A stretch of DNA of 64,000 nucleotides from the NCBI GenBank assembly GCA_032718475.1, contig JAUCBJ010007101.1:55381-119380 (forward strand), in the 5' to 3' direction. This stretch comes from Nemertoderma westbladi (Eukaryota; Xenacoelomorpha; Nemertodermatida; Nemertodermatidae). Below the pieces are notes generated by a model, which was given only the letters and a program-made list of their open reading frames with translations, was not told the DNA's origin and made no database searches. A program made the position numbers and the translations under genes. Numbering within the stretch: the first letter of the stretch is position 1; each line of letters opens with the position of its first letter. Of the stretch, positions 1-10,858 are shown piece by piece.

Positions 1-2584
1 GGTTAACGTTATGCACTCTCGTTCTTTCTTCGGGCTTTCTTCCGTGAATTCTCTTAGGAGACGTAGGAGGAGTTGTTGTTACCTGTTCTCTCCTGTCACT
101 GGTTCGAGACTTGTATTTACTTACGTCTTTATAGGTCTTGTTATCATAGTAAGATTTTGCTGTGTCTTTCCCGCTGTCCTCTTCTTGAGAAGCTTGGCTT
201 TCGCCGTCGTCAGTATAACACACTGGTATTATCCTTCTCCTAGAAACGGGTTTCTCACTTACCTTATTTTCCGATGTTTTCTCTCTGGACTGCCTTATGA
301 GTTGTAATTTTACTTCACTATCTAAGAAGGACATGAGATCAGCCATGGTAGGACTTCGTCGTTGTTGTTCATTCATGTACAACACTTTCTTGTCCCAGCG
401 TGTACATACTCCACCCTTTGGTAAAGTAGAGACTACGGCTCCAATAACCATGGAACTCTGATATTCATGCGACTTACCTAACCAGTCCAGTTGTCTACAG
501 ATTTCCTGATTTTCATCAGAAAACTCTATAATCCCGCTACTAAGGAAGTGTCGAGGGGCTACTAATTTTGCATACAAATACTTAGCTATGTTATCCTTGT
601 TACCATACCTGATGTTTAATGTATCCCAAACTTGTCTTAATCCTTCTGGATGTCCAATAAACTTTAACGCCATTAACTTGGGAGGTCCTTCCAAGCACTT
701 GCTGAGGAACCTAAGTTTCTCTTCGTTAGATAGCACAGAGTTCTGTATGCTGTCTTTGTAATATTCGTTGAAAGGTAACCATTTCATCTCATCTCCATTG
801 AATTTGACGATCTCTCCCACTTTGACCGCTTGGCGGGCTTCTGTTCTAGCCATCTGACGCGTAAAGCTTTCTTGGGCCATCGTGTTATTTAATATCGAAT
901 TATCGGTATATAAAATTCTCGGATCATTATCAGGTCTATAGGGAATATCATTAATAACAGGTCTATAATCACCCTTAATAGGGTTTGCTATAGGAGTTTC
1001 AACTTCACTAGCAGTATATATGCGTGTAGGCTCCACACCTTGCGCATGTATTACTTCAGACCTAACAGGTTGACACAATGTTACAGGGGGTATTGGTATG
1101 CCCTTTTGTATATTGACTAATTTGTCGCGTTCTAGCGCGATACTTTGCTGCACTTCTTGCAACTCTGCTCTACCTTCCCTCACTGTTCCCTTAAGTTGGT
1201 GGACAGTCTCCTGCATCTGTCCTAGCAGGAGATTCATCCCCCGCCGTCCCTCTTCCACCCACTCAACCGCCGAAGCGGGAGTCGCCAACATAGTAGCGGG
1301 CTGACGCGGGACGACGGGAGACAAATTTTTGATTTCTCTCTCTGCTATCTGGACAGGGATATTCTCTTGGACTGTTCTACCGGGTACAGGCAGTGTAGTA
1401 CTATGTAAAGGGAATTTAGAGTTAAGCTCTGGAAGTACAGGGGTCTCTAACACAGAAGTGACTTTGGGAACGACAGGCCTAATTATTTCAGGCTCATCAA
1501 CTATTGTAGGGAGTCTTTTGACCTTAATACTTTGGGCTGTAGGTTCTATACTACTCAAGTCTGTGCTAGCTAGCTGTCTTCTAACAGCTGGGGGCAAATC
1601 AGGCAATTTGCGACGGTAAGATGTTTTTCTACGCCTACTTAGATGAGATCTATTTCCTCCGCCTTCAGGATCGGTGGTCTCGCCTTCCTCCGAGGATGTG
1701 TATCCCTGGCGCTTGGGAGTAGATTTTCTCATCATCTGCATTTGTTTAGCAGTAAACTGTTTATTTATACTGTCTTGCGTCTCTTGCAGATTTTCCAACT
1801 CCAGTTGGATAGTCTCCTCAGAAGCTCTCCGTTCTGCTTCTGCCACCTTTCTTTCGGCTTCTGCTTCTGCTTCTGCTGCCTTTACTGCTGCTGCCTTTCG
1901 GTTCTCTATCTGTTTTTTCTTTATTTGTTCTTCTTGGACTCTAACGAGGCGGAGTTTTTCATCAAATTTAGCTTGTTCTGCAGCTAACATTTCCGCATCG
2001 ATTGCGTCCAACACAAGCTTGGTTCTTTCACTATTAGGGCGAAGTCCAGACAGTCGTCTCCTCAACTCTTCGTCTCCTATGAATCGCTGATAGTCTGACA
2101 GATAGATGTCAATGGCGTCTCTAGTTCGCGGCTTCTCTGCTGTTAATTCGCTTTCCACTTCGCTTTCCACTTGAGAAGAAGTGGCGTCGGTTGATTCTTC
2201 ATAGGTTGGCCGTTCATCATAAACCGTATCCACCATCTTCGCTCCGCGTTCGGGCGTCCGCTCAGCAGTATCCGAACTACTGGAGCTATCGGGCCGCTGA
2301 GAACTAGGTTCTAGGCTAGGATGTTGCTGCTGTTTGACAGCGGCTTCTTGATCCCGCTTGACTTGGGCCCGAGTACCGATGATAGACCTATGTTGTTCTA
2401 CCAGCCTAGGGTCTGACACTACTACTGTAGGGATGGCCTTTTTTACAATAGTAGGTGACTTAGACTTGGATCTAGGATGTTCTATACTTGGATCTGGGTC
2501 ACTGATCTTTTTAAGGCACTGTCTAACAGTCATTCTAACACTTTCTAAGAGACTATCCGACAGTGATTGGGTTGTGTCTGACAT
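1..2584 (-). CDS. Gag polyprotein of copy 0, N-terminal 861 codons, truncated by the window edge
   Basis: The structural polyprotein of the retrotransposon forms the particle and binds its RNA. The frame opens at the ATG at 2584 (MSDTTQSLSDSL) and shows no stop to the edge; I read about the first 270 codons directly and the rest by comparison with copy 2. In order: a low-complexity acidic N-terminus, two VESE repeats, an Ala/Glu/Lys-rich coiled-coil stretch (about 1790-2000), a proline-rich region, then the DUF1759-type Gag core around 330-810 with the FNGDEMKWLPF motif. Like copy 2, it lacks the roughly 150-residue segment (PAVWKRSAAGYVQGFF region) found in copies 1 and 3. The zinc knuckles and protease would lie beyond the edge. 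Confidence 0.8.
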   Translation of the reverse strand, partial: MSDTTQSLSDSLLESVRMTVRQCLKKISDPDPSIEHPRSKSKSPTIVKKAIPTVVVSDPRLVEQHRSIIGTRAQVKRDQEAAVKQQQHPSLEPSSQRPDSSSSSDTAERTPERGAKMVDTVYDERPTYEESTDATSSQVESEVESELTAEKPRTRDAIDIYLSDYQRFIGDEELRRRLSGLRPNSERTKLVLDAIDAEMLAAEQAKFDEKLRLVRVQEEQIKKKQIENRKAAAVKAAEAEAEAERKVAEAERRASEETIQLELENLQETQDSINKQFTAKQMQMMRKSTPKRQGYTSSEEGETTDPEGGGNRSHLSRRRKTSYRRKLPDLPPAVRRQLASTDLSSIEPTAQSIKVKRLPTIVDEPEIIRPVVPKVTSVLETPVLPELNSKFPLHSTTLPVPGRTVQENIPVQIAEREIKNLSPVVPRQPATMLATPASAVEWVEEGRRGMNLLLGQMQETVHQLKGTVREGRAELQEVQQSIALERDKLVNIQKGIPIPPVTLCQPVRSEVIHAQGVEPTRIYTASEVETPIANPIKGDYRPVINDIPYRPDNDPRILYTDNSILNNTMAQESFTRQMARTEARQAVKVGEIVKFNGDEMKWLPFNEYYKDSIQNSVLSNEEKLRFLSKCLEGPPKLMALKFIGHPEGLRQVWDTLNIRYGNKDNIAKYLYAKLVAPRHFLSSGIIEFSDENQEICRQLDWLGKSHEYQSSMVIGAVVSTLPKGGVCTRWDKKVLYMNEQQRRSPTMADLMSFLDSEVKLQLIRQSREKTSENKVSEKPVSRRRIIPVCYTDDGESQASQEEDSGKDTAKSYYDNKTYKDVSKYKSRTSDRREQVTTTPPTSPKRIHGRKPEERTRVHNVN

Positions 2585-4771
2585 GTTTGTTTACACAGTT
2601 GAATGCCTACGGCTATAAATACAGTTAAAGCAAGTCTAGCAATTCAGTATCACTGTTAGCCTAGTACCGGTAATTACAGTATTAGAATACCGGTATATAC
2701 TTATAGTATGTATAAGTATTGTAAACTAGTTTTGTCACAGAGTACCGGTATATAAATTTAGCACAAATATATATAAATATATAATAGGCCTATCGTGAAT
2801 ACCGGTATGCAGCTTACACTTATAGTATATCAGTATAATTTTGGACTAGAATTAATTACAGAGTACCGGTATGATTTCAGCTCAAATTTATAGAAATAAA
2901 TCTAATAAGCCTATGGTAAATACCGGTATGTCAATTATTTTAGAATAATTGAATTTCTGAATATTTTAGGGTTACTTGGTTACTTTAACTTACTTTATTA
3001 CCGTTATTTAAGCAGTAGTCCAACTGATATGGAGACCTAGTTGTTGTATGGCAGGCCTACTATTTATAAATCGTTTGAGTTGATTTATAATAGATATATA
3101 CCCGTTTAAAATGGGTTTGTCAATACTTGAAATAAATGTTATTATTTCTGGGGGTTCACTACACAGAAGCTGTGCGCTCTCAGTGAAGTGCTATTTATTT
3201 GACACTAAAACTGATAATTCTAATTTACCTAAGTTACTTAATACTACAAATTACTTACGATACGGGTGAGATTAAATCTCTAATTAACCACAACAAAAAA
3301 TATTACGTACGAATTTTTAGGGTAATTTTACAGGAAGTCTACAAACCAGCCTAACAAAGGGTTAGATTTCTGGTTATTACAACGGACAGGGTACTACGGT
3401 ATTTGAAAATAATAAGTAGTAGTAAATATATTGCACTGTCCAGATAGGAAAATACCACCGCCTGACGACCTATAACCGTATCGCTATAGGTACTACGTTA
3501 TGTATCACGGATTGTTCCTACCTAGAAGTTAATTACCGCGGACTACCAGATCCAGCGTGCCTATTAACCACTTTACAACACAAATATACTGCCTACACAC
3601 TAATTACTTCGGAAAGCACTGTACACTAAACCCTAAATTAGGTACAAGTATTGGTATAACAAATAATCAGCAGTTAAATATACTTGAACAGTTAAAAGAA
3701 CCACGGCATCTGCTGGAGTGACCGAAGCACAAAGTCACCAGTCTTTACCTACGCCAAGCAGCCCGTGTAGTACCGGGGTTAATTTAACTATAACGGTATG
3801 TGTAACAAACACAATTACTGTAGGAATAAACTTGGGGACATGAATGTTGCGAATAATCGCATAAACTCTGAATAATAAATATTACGCTACCCGTACAGAA
3901 TACTCAAACAAATACAAACCAAAACGCTGGCAGACTACCACCAAGCCTAAATAAACTACCGTACGTGTAGATTCTGAAATAGTTAGTTAGTATGCGTTCT
4001 AACACGGTAGTACGACTTATTCTTTAAGAGGGGATTGACCTTACCGCTATGGCTGCCCCAACTTACTAACGGAGCTTTATCAGACAAACTCTACACACGC
4101 AGCAATCTCTTCAGGCCTAATAATAGCTAGACAACAATCCAGCCTACAAAATATCTGAGTAATAACTATTACGGTACCCGAACAGACCACACAAACAAAC
4201 ACAGGCCAAAACACTGGCAGAATACTGTCAAGCCTAAATAAACTACAGTATGTGCAGATTCCAAAACGGTTAGTTAGTATGCGTTCTAACACGGTAGTAC
4301 GACTTATTCTTTAAGAGGGGATTGACCTTACAGCGATGGCTGCCCCAACTTACTAACTGGCACTCTATCGGACAAACTCTACACACGCCGTAATCTCTCC
4401 AAACCCAACAACAATCTAACAACAGTCTGGCCTACAATTATCTGAACAATCTGAGCAGACTTACACGTCTTCAGCTCAATATTAACTTACTAGGAAATAA
4501 AACTGACAGAAATAAGTAAACTATACAAAAGAATGAGGGGTGATCAATCCCTATTCCTCTGGTAGCCTACAATATACTATAGATCACAATCGAAATAATA
4601 CTAATGTACTTATACTGGAAGTACCGGTTAGGACAGTTGGGCCTACAGACCTACAGAAGTACCGGTTCTGGCAGTTGGGCCTACTGACCTACAGAAGTAC
4701 CGGTTCAGGTTTACCGGTTGACCAGTACTTTCAACTTTATTGCTTACTGCAATAAAGTCAATGACTGTTAT
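2585..4771 (-). other. Leader (5' internal non-coding region) of copy 0
   Basis: No credible coding sequence. It holds repeated palindromes of the form ATACCGGTAT spaced through about 2640-2940, two copies of a block of about 290 bp (around 3960-4080 and 4250-4370, sharing taagagggattgacctta-like sequence), and a 38-bp minisatellite with its ACCGGT boundary at 4621, 4659 and 4697. The short frames at 4080-4292 and 4540-4755 lie inside these repeats and are not genes. Confidence 0.75.
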
Positions 4772-6052
4772 TGTACGCGCTTTTGAAGACCTTTAGCAGT
4801 TTAACCTGCCAAAATTTATATGTCTTTTGATTTATAAATATACTTTAGAAGATGACAAATATTTAATACCAATAAACACAACATTAGCAGAAGCCAGCCT
4901 AGTGCGCGTCCATTCACCCGCTGGATAATCCCGGGAGGCTGGATTCTGTCGGCTTAGATTATTATTGCAGTGAAGCTTACGGTATTGTATTATTCGATTG
5001 ATCGTTAATAATTAATTTCTGACTAATATTATTCACTTTCGGGAAATATTAACAGTTCCTTTTAGGACGTGGCGCTCTATCTAAGTAAACAGAGATATGA
5101 CTTATACTAATCACAACGGTAAGTCGGTAAGGCTTATGATTCACGTATGAGGCGCATTCTTTAGGAAATGCTTAGTTATCAGCCACAATCATGCACACTA
5201 CCGGTAACGCACAATACTGCTCACTAATTTGCCGACCGTCAATGAATTTTATCATATATAAAGAGAATAGCAACGGACTCATGTAGGGCTTATCAAATAG
5301 CATTAAATTCAATACACACCACAATAATATAAGTCGCAATCGCTATATATATAACCCGCCTCTCTAACCTGTAGTGTATCAAGAAAATTGGGAAATTTGG
5401 GTTCTTTATAAATGTTCTCCAAATAATATTCAATCCACTGATATAAGATATGACAACAGTAAAAACATTAAGACGGTAGGTTAAGATATGATATGAACAG
5501 ATATGTACAGCGATATGCACTGATATGGACCGATATGTGAGTTGTTATGAACCGTAAGACTGATAACAGTCATACGCTCTATAATCTTAAGCCTACTAAT
5601 GTTTCTTGCTAGAGCCGTTGTTTCTGGCTTAGACAGCAATAACAACAAAGTATCAGTAAAAAACTGTAAGACTGAACACTCTCCCTATGATCGACCGAAA
5701 AGCTACACGTCGACAGGAAAAATCGCTCTGATTGGCTCAAGCCAAACAAAGAACCATGCGTCCAATGGCTGTTTCCATGTCAGCAACCAGCTGTTAGATG
5801 TCGTAATATGAATCATCACGGCTAAGCTATGAAAGGTATTTTTCGCATTGCAGGTTTTTTGCCTTACCATGTCCGCTAAAACACGTATATAGCAGAATGA
5901 CTTTTATGTCCGTTAAAACACCTGTAACGGTACCTTGCGGGCGAGGGGAATATATATACAGTTAGAGAACCTTTTTTAGAGTATTCCAGCGCCTGGGGGG
6001 AAACTGGATTGCGAAGCAAAAGGGCCAGTTATATCCCACAGAAGCTTTTACA
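4772..6052 (-). repeat. 5' LTR of copy 0
   Basis: 1281 bp, closely related to the LTRs of copies 2 and 3. On the plus strand it begins TGTACGCGC and ends GCTTTTACA, which are the LTR ends in reverse. It contains the same landmark blocks as the other LTRs (gggacgtggcgctc-like and ggcctggggg-like stretches). Boundaries were set by where similarity to the LTRs of copies 2 and 3 stops. Confidence 0.85.
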
Positions 6053-6156
6053 ATCCCACACTTAAAATGAAAATCATCACATCCATCACTGATCACTCTT
6101 ATTTGTTTCGGCAATTAATAATAGTATTGGTACGGTGTTAATATGTTTTATTATTA

Positions 6157-6940
6157 TTAAGTTCCCATTTGTTGGCTCTGTAGTGTATCGTTCATATGAC
6201 TATCAGTGCTACTAGCTAATGGACTGTAACTATTAACGTTCCGTTGTGATTTAATCCAACTGGCTTTACTACGGAACATCGCCAAACGGAACCACGGAAT
6301 ATTCCGTCTGTCAGACCCCCAGGATGGGGAAAGGGACACCATATCGGACAGACTGAAACCGGTCGAATGGAGATACATCACCGGGTAGAAAATCAACGGC
6401 GTAACCAGGACAACCGCCAGTGTGAGTATTACCCACGGGTCGTATTTCTTTATCGCTTTGCAACGGTACTCTATGGACCACAACAATCTTGTGTGATTCA
6501 TCGCGTCAAAAACATCGAAACAAACATTTCTTTCGCCACCATCCATCTCCGAACTATTCTTGTAACGTCTGTTTGAATCTTTATAAAGCGTTTCGCATGC
6601 TTCACAAACTGTGCAGTTAACTCCAGCGATGCACATGTTGATAGGGTTGACTTCCTTGTGGTCCTCAAAACAACTTTTGACGATTTCAACATCTTTAATG
6701 AAGTCCAGGGTTGTCTTGGTAATTGCGTGGTGGACAGTCCCATTGATAGTGACATTACGGAAACACGCGTCGCAATGCGATTCGTACCAAAGTTTCTTTA
6801 CGAATGTAAAGGATAAACGTATTGGGTTTGAGACTGGCGTCGTTGATTATTTTGTTACAAACTGGATTCCTTTGGATGGATTTGTAAACGTCTACGAACC
6901 CTTCGAACGCATAGTGTTGCACTGAGGTGCACACTAACAT
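6157..6940 (-). pseudogene. OSTM1: OSTM1-like lysosomal membrane protein, C-terminal part, one frameshift
   Basis: OSTM1 is a type I membrane protein that, in vertebrates, is the beta subunit of the lysosomal chloride/proton exchanger ClC-7. The frame open from about 6846 to the stop at 6157 shows the family pattern: LWYESHCDAC, a Cys-rich luminal stretch (NCTVCEACETLY), then the DAMNHTRLLWS motif, a single membrane helix of about 20 hydrophobic residues near 6320-6390, and a cytoplasmic tail. Upstream residues (VDVYKSIQRNPVCNKIIND, 6940-6800) continue the protein in another frame, so one base has been gained or two lost near 6800-6830. The gap is too short for an intron. A polyadenylation signal (AATAAA, minus strand) lies at 6147-6152, beside the stop. 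It is either a terminal exon with a sequencing slip or a decaying copy. Only about half of the family's length is visible. This is host DNA, outside copy 0. Confidence 0.72.
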
Positions 6941-8887
6941 TTCCTGTTCTTATTTCTCCTAAGTAGGAAAACAGCCAATGAGGTACAAGCAGTGAGAAAG
7001 AGGGTATATTAAGCGTTCATTTGATTGGTCACTTGACATATTTAGTCCAGCTGGTAACTCAATGATGTAATTTAAATATTGTATATCCATAATTGTAAAT
7101 TTCTTGAATTTCAACAAATTTAGCTTCCGGTAGAAAGTTACATAGACAGTCTGGAGGTCTGAAAAAATTCATAATAATAATAAAATATGTATTTGTTCAT
7201 AAAATAACATTAACTTTCCATATAATATCTGTTAGGGGCGCGCAGACCTGAAAAACTGACCGTTGCACAAATGCAACATCATGCAGGAAGGTACAAAATT
7301 TGTTCGGCTGATTGTTCAGAAATTTAGGTTGATTTTATACATTTATGTTAATTATTGAGTTAATTTGGGTGTCTATTACATGGCTTCCTCGAAATTGACT
7401 TCAATTTCATTAGGTCATTAGGGGGGGGGGGGGGTGGGGAATGTGCGGGTCGCGCTACTTCAATAATTTTTTGCAAAATTTTTTTTTTATTTCATCTAGA
7501 GCAGAATTTTATCAAGATTCCAAATTTGAAATCCGACTAGCAAGATCTGTCTCACTTCTCGAGATATGGTTTCCTGTCCATTTTACTGTCGGTTTTGTCC
7601 GTCAGTTCAAAGTCTGTCGGTCAATACAAATCAGACTATCTTTCTAAAAATTCCCTGAAAGGGTTTTCGTGGTCGGTAACTTAATTTATTATGTCATAAA
7701 TCAAATTTGGCCTTGTCGGTTCTGTCTGTATGCCTGTCAAAATATAACCGACAGTCTGACAACCAAACAGACAATTTGGAAGTCATAAAATGTTAAGATT
7801 GACACTAGAAATGAATTCTGCGACCAAGAAAACCCCTATAGCTAAACTTTTAGCTAAATGGTGTGCCTTATATATTTGACAGACAGATAGTCGGATAGTC
7901 TGATAGACCGACAGACAGACACACACTAGATTTCATTAAAAGTGAAAACTGACCTCAGAAATGAAATCAGCGACCAGGAAAACCCCATAGCAAAATTCTT
8001 AGCATGGTTTTGTGCTTTCTTGTTACTAGATATATATTGACAGACATTCACACATATTATGATAATTAAAACTTACTAACGAAATAAGACAATAATAAGA
8101 CAATAATAGGAAGAAAGCTAGTGGGGGGAAGGGGTGTAGTTACCTACTGCAAAGTAAAGAAGTGACACTGAAAATAGTGAAAGATAAGAAGTGGTACTTG
8201 AAAAATAAAAACGGTTTCTTAGATTTACAAAAAAAATAGAAAACATTTAGAACCCTTATAAATCGTATAACGCGGGAAACAATATGTCACACAACAATTA
8301 CTATTGGATATATTTTCAAAATTTTGTGCCGGGCACCAAATTTTACACCCACCGCCAAAATATGCGATTTTGAAAGGTCTAGTGACCCCAAGATGTCACA
8401 ATAAATTTATCTATTGGAAGTATTTTCAAAAATTGGAGCTGGCACCTAATTTTGCACCCACCACCGAAATATACAATTTTGAGATGTCTAGTGTCATTTT
8501 TATTAATTGCATTACTTTCAGAATCGCCATAAACCAGTATAACGCAATATGTTAAACAATATAAAAATAAATAAAAATAAACAAAAAAAACATTAAAAAA
8601 AATTATTATACTTTGAAAAAATTTCCCGATTTTTTCCCGAATTCCCAAAGTTCCAGAATTTTACAAAAATGTCAGAGTGTTTTATAATGGAGACCGCCGG
8701 GTAGTAACTAAATTTTGAAAAAAAATAGAAGTCTTTTCCCAGAGAGGTCTGTTTTCGAGCAAAAGTCGGTACCCACTGGTACGGATTTGCCACATTACCT
8801 TTCGCTAGGGAGGGGGCAAGCCCCCCCCCCCCACGATACCTGGGGAGGGGCAAATGCCCCCTTGCCCCCCCCCTAGAACCGCCACTG
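6941..8887. other. Non-coding repeat-rich spacer; ends in a probable DNA-transposon terminus
   Basis: No credible gene. From about 7640 to 8060 are related subrepeats in both orientations (accaagaaaacccc-like blocks) with runs of GACAGACAGA type. Around 8303-8510 a unit of about 110 bp is repeated twice. From 8800 to 8887 there are G and C runs, and the complement of the last bases reads CAGTGGCGGTTCTAGGGG. That resembles a DNA-transposon end (CAGTGGCGG type), but no matching left end was found. The truncated LTR of copy 1 starts right after it. Short frames here are in low-complexity sequence. Confidence 0.5.
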
Positions 8888-9330
8888 ATTAGTGTGAATT
8901 AGTGTGAAGTAGTGTGAATGAAAGTAGTGTGAAAGCATTTCCTAAAGAATGCGCTATTTGTGAGATTCTATAGCCATCTAGTTGTGATTAGTGTAAGTCA
9001 TAACTCTGTTTTATACTTAAAACGCCACGTCCCAAAGGAACTGTTAATATTTCCCCGAAAGTAAATATAGTTGTCGGAGATTATATAGTAGCATATAGTA
9101 TAGTATATATAGATTATATAGTATATCGAATGATACAAAGTTACCTACACTGCAATAAATTTCTCTGGACCCGAATCCAGTCACACAGTGGGTGATACGC
9201 TGCACACGGGCTGGTTTCAGCGGATGTAAATTCAGTACACCAGGTAATTGGTAAGGGCAAAAGTCGATTTATAATTAAAAGGACATTTAAATTGGCAGGT
9301 TAACTGCTAAAATGTCTAAAAGCGTGAACA
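8888..9330 (+). repeat. Truncated 5' LTR of copy 1
   Basis: Only the last 443 bp of the LTR remain. It ends GGCAGGTTAACTGCTAAAAT...GCGTGAACA, and its left side is cut at the G/C-rich transposon-like end at 8887. Its 3' half is much closer to the LTR fragment at 40111-40991 than to the LTR at 36932-40110; for example both have TTATAATTAAAAGGACATTT and GGTAATTGGTAAGGGC. Confidence 0.75.
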
Positions 9331-10858
9331 TTAATAGATTTAGTTTCTTTTATTGCTCAGTAGGCAATAAAACCGAAACGTACCGGTCGGACGGTAGATT
9401 GTAGGCCTAGTTAATCCGAACCGGTACTTTACCCAGTATTATTTGATTGTGAAATATTGTATATTGTAGGTTGTTGGGGGATTAGGGATTGATCACCCCT
9501 TACTCCTTGTATGGTTTACTTATTCCTGTCAGTTTTATTTATCGGTAAGTGTAATATTGTGCAGAAGGTGTGTAAGCCTGCTCAGATTGTATAAATAACT
9601 TGTAGGCCGGATTGTTGTCTGATTGTTGTTAGGTCTGAGGTGATTACAGTGTATGTAGGGTGTCTGTCCGATAAAGTGCTAGTTAGGAAGTGGAGGCATC
9701 CAGTGCTATAAGGTAAACCCTCCACGAAGGAATAAGTCGTACTACGTAGTCGAGAACGCTTACTTAACCATTTCGGAGATTGCATATACTGTGGTTTATT
9801 TAGGCTTGACGGTAGTCTGCCAGCATTTGGTCTGTGTTTTATTTGAATAGTCTGTTCGGGTAGCGTAATATTTATTATTCAGAGTTTATGCAAGTAATTT
9901 GCAACCTTCATGTCCTCAAGTTTATTCCTTACAGTAATTATGCTTGTTATGCATACTGTTATAGTTAAATTAACCCCGGTACTACTTCAGGGCTGCTTGG
10001 CGTAGGACAGACTGGTGATTTAGTGCTCCGGTCACTCCAGCAGATACCGTGGTTCTTTTGGCTGTTCACTTATATTTAACTGCAAGTTATATGTTGTATA
10101 AGTGCTAGTACCTAATTTAGAGTTTAGAGTACTGTCAGTCTGTAAGAACCAGAAATTCTAACCCATTGTTAGTCTGGTTCGAAAAACTCTTATTAAATTA
10201 CCCTAAAAATTGTACGTGTAACTTGTTCATTGTTTATTTAGAGATTGTGTAATCTCAACCCGATACGTAAGTAATTTGTAGTGATAAGTAACTTAGTTAA
10301 GTAGAATTATCAGTATCTAGTGTCCAACAAGTAGCACTCCACTGAGAGCATCCAACCTCTGTGTAGTGACTTCTTACTCAGAAATAATAACATTTATTTC
10401 AAATATTGACAAACCCATCACGGGTATATATATATATATATTTATAAATTAACTCAATCAGATTTATAAATTAATAGGCCTGTTATACATCAATTAGGTC
10501 TTAATATTAGTTGAACCTACTGCTTAATATCAGTCATAAGGTAAAGGGAAATAATTCCTAAAAATTTGGATAATCAGTTATTTTTAAATTATTGACATTA
10601 CCGGTGTTTACAGTAAGCTTATTATATATTTATATAAATTAGGCTAAACTTATATACCGGTATTCTGTGACTGACCCTAGTCTGTAGTAATACTTTTATA
10701 TATACTATAGGTGTATACCGGTATTCTAACACTAGATATATATACCATGTTACATGAGTAGCAATATCGGTAACTACGAGACTGACAGTTGATACTGATT
10801 TCCCCTAGACTTACTTTAACTGTTATTATCGTGATAGGCATTCAACTGTTAACAAATT
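9331..10858 (+). other. Leader of copy 1
   Basis: Non-coding region between the 5' LTR and Gag, shorter than in the other copies. It has one copy of the roughly 290-bp block (about 9602-9830) where copies 0, 2 and 3 have two, and one degenerate unit of the 38-bp ACCGGT minisatellite. TA runs occur at 10424-10444. ACCGGTAT-type palindromes occur near 10600-10740, just before the Gag start. Confidence 0.65.

Larger units (their letters stand above)
1..6052 (-). mobile_element. BEL/Pao-type LTR retrotransposon, copy 0 (5' part; continues off the left edge)
   Basis: Read on the minus strand this is a 5' LTR (6052 to 4772), a leader of about 2.2 kb and the start of Gag (from 2584). Order and sequence match copies 2 and 3 throughout. 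The LTR ends in ACA directly before the leader and begins TGTAAAAGC. The first five flanking bases beyond the LTR (6053-6057, atccc) would be the target duplication, but the other end is outside the window. Assignment to BEL/Pao rests on the Gag domain (DUF1759 type) and on the pol genes of related copy 1. Confidence 0.85.

Noticed and set aside
4772-9330. A DNA transposon with 1.2-kb terminal inverted repeats carrying the OSTM1-like gene as cargo
   Set aside because: The inverted repeats are LTRs of two separate retrotransposons in opposite orientation (copy 0 and copy 1). Each LTR abuts its own leader, and the OSTM1-like sequence lies in the host DNA between them.
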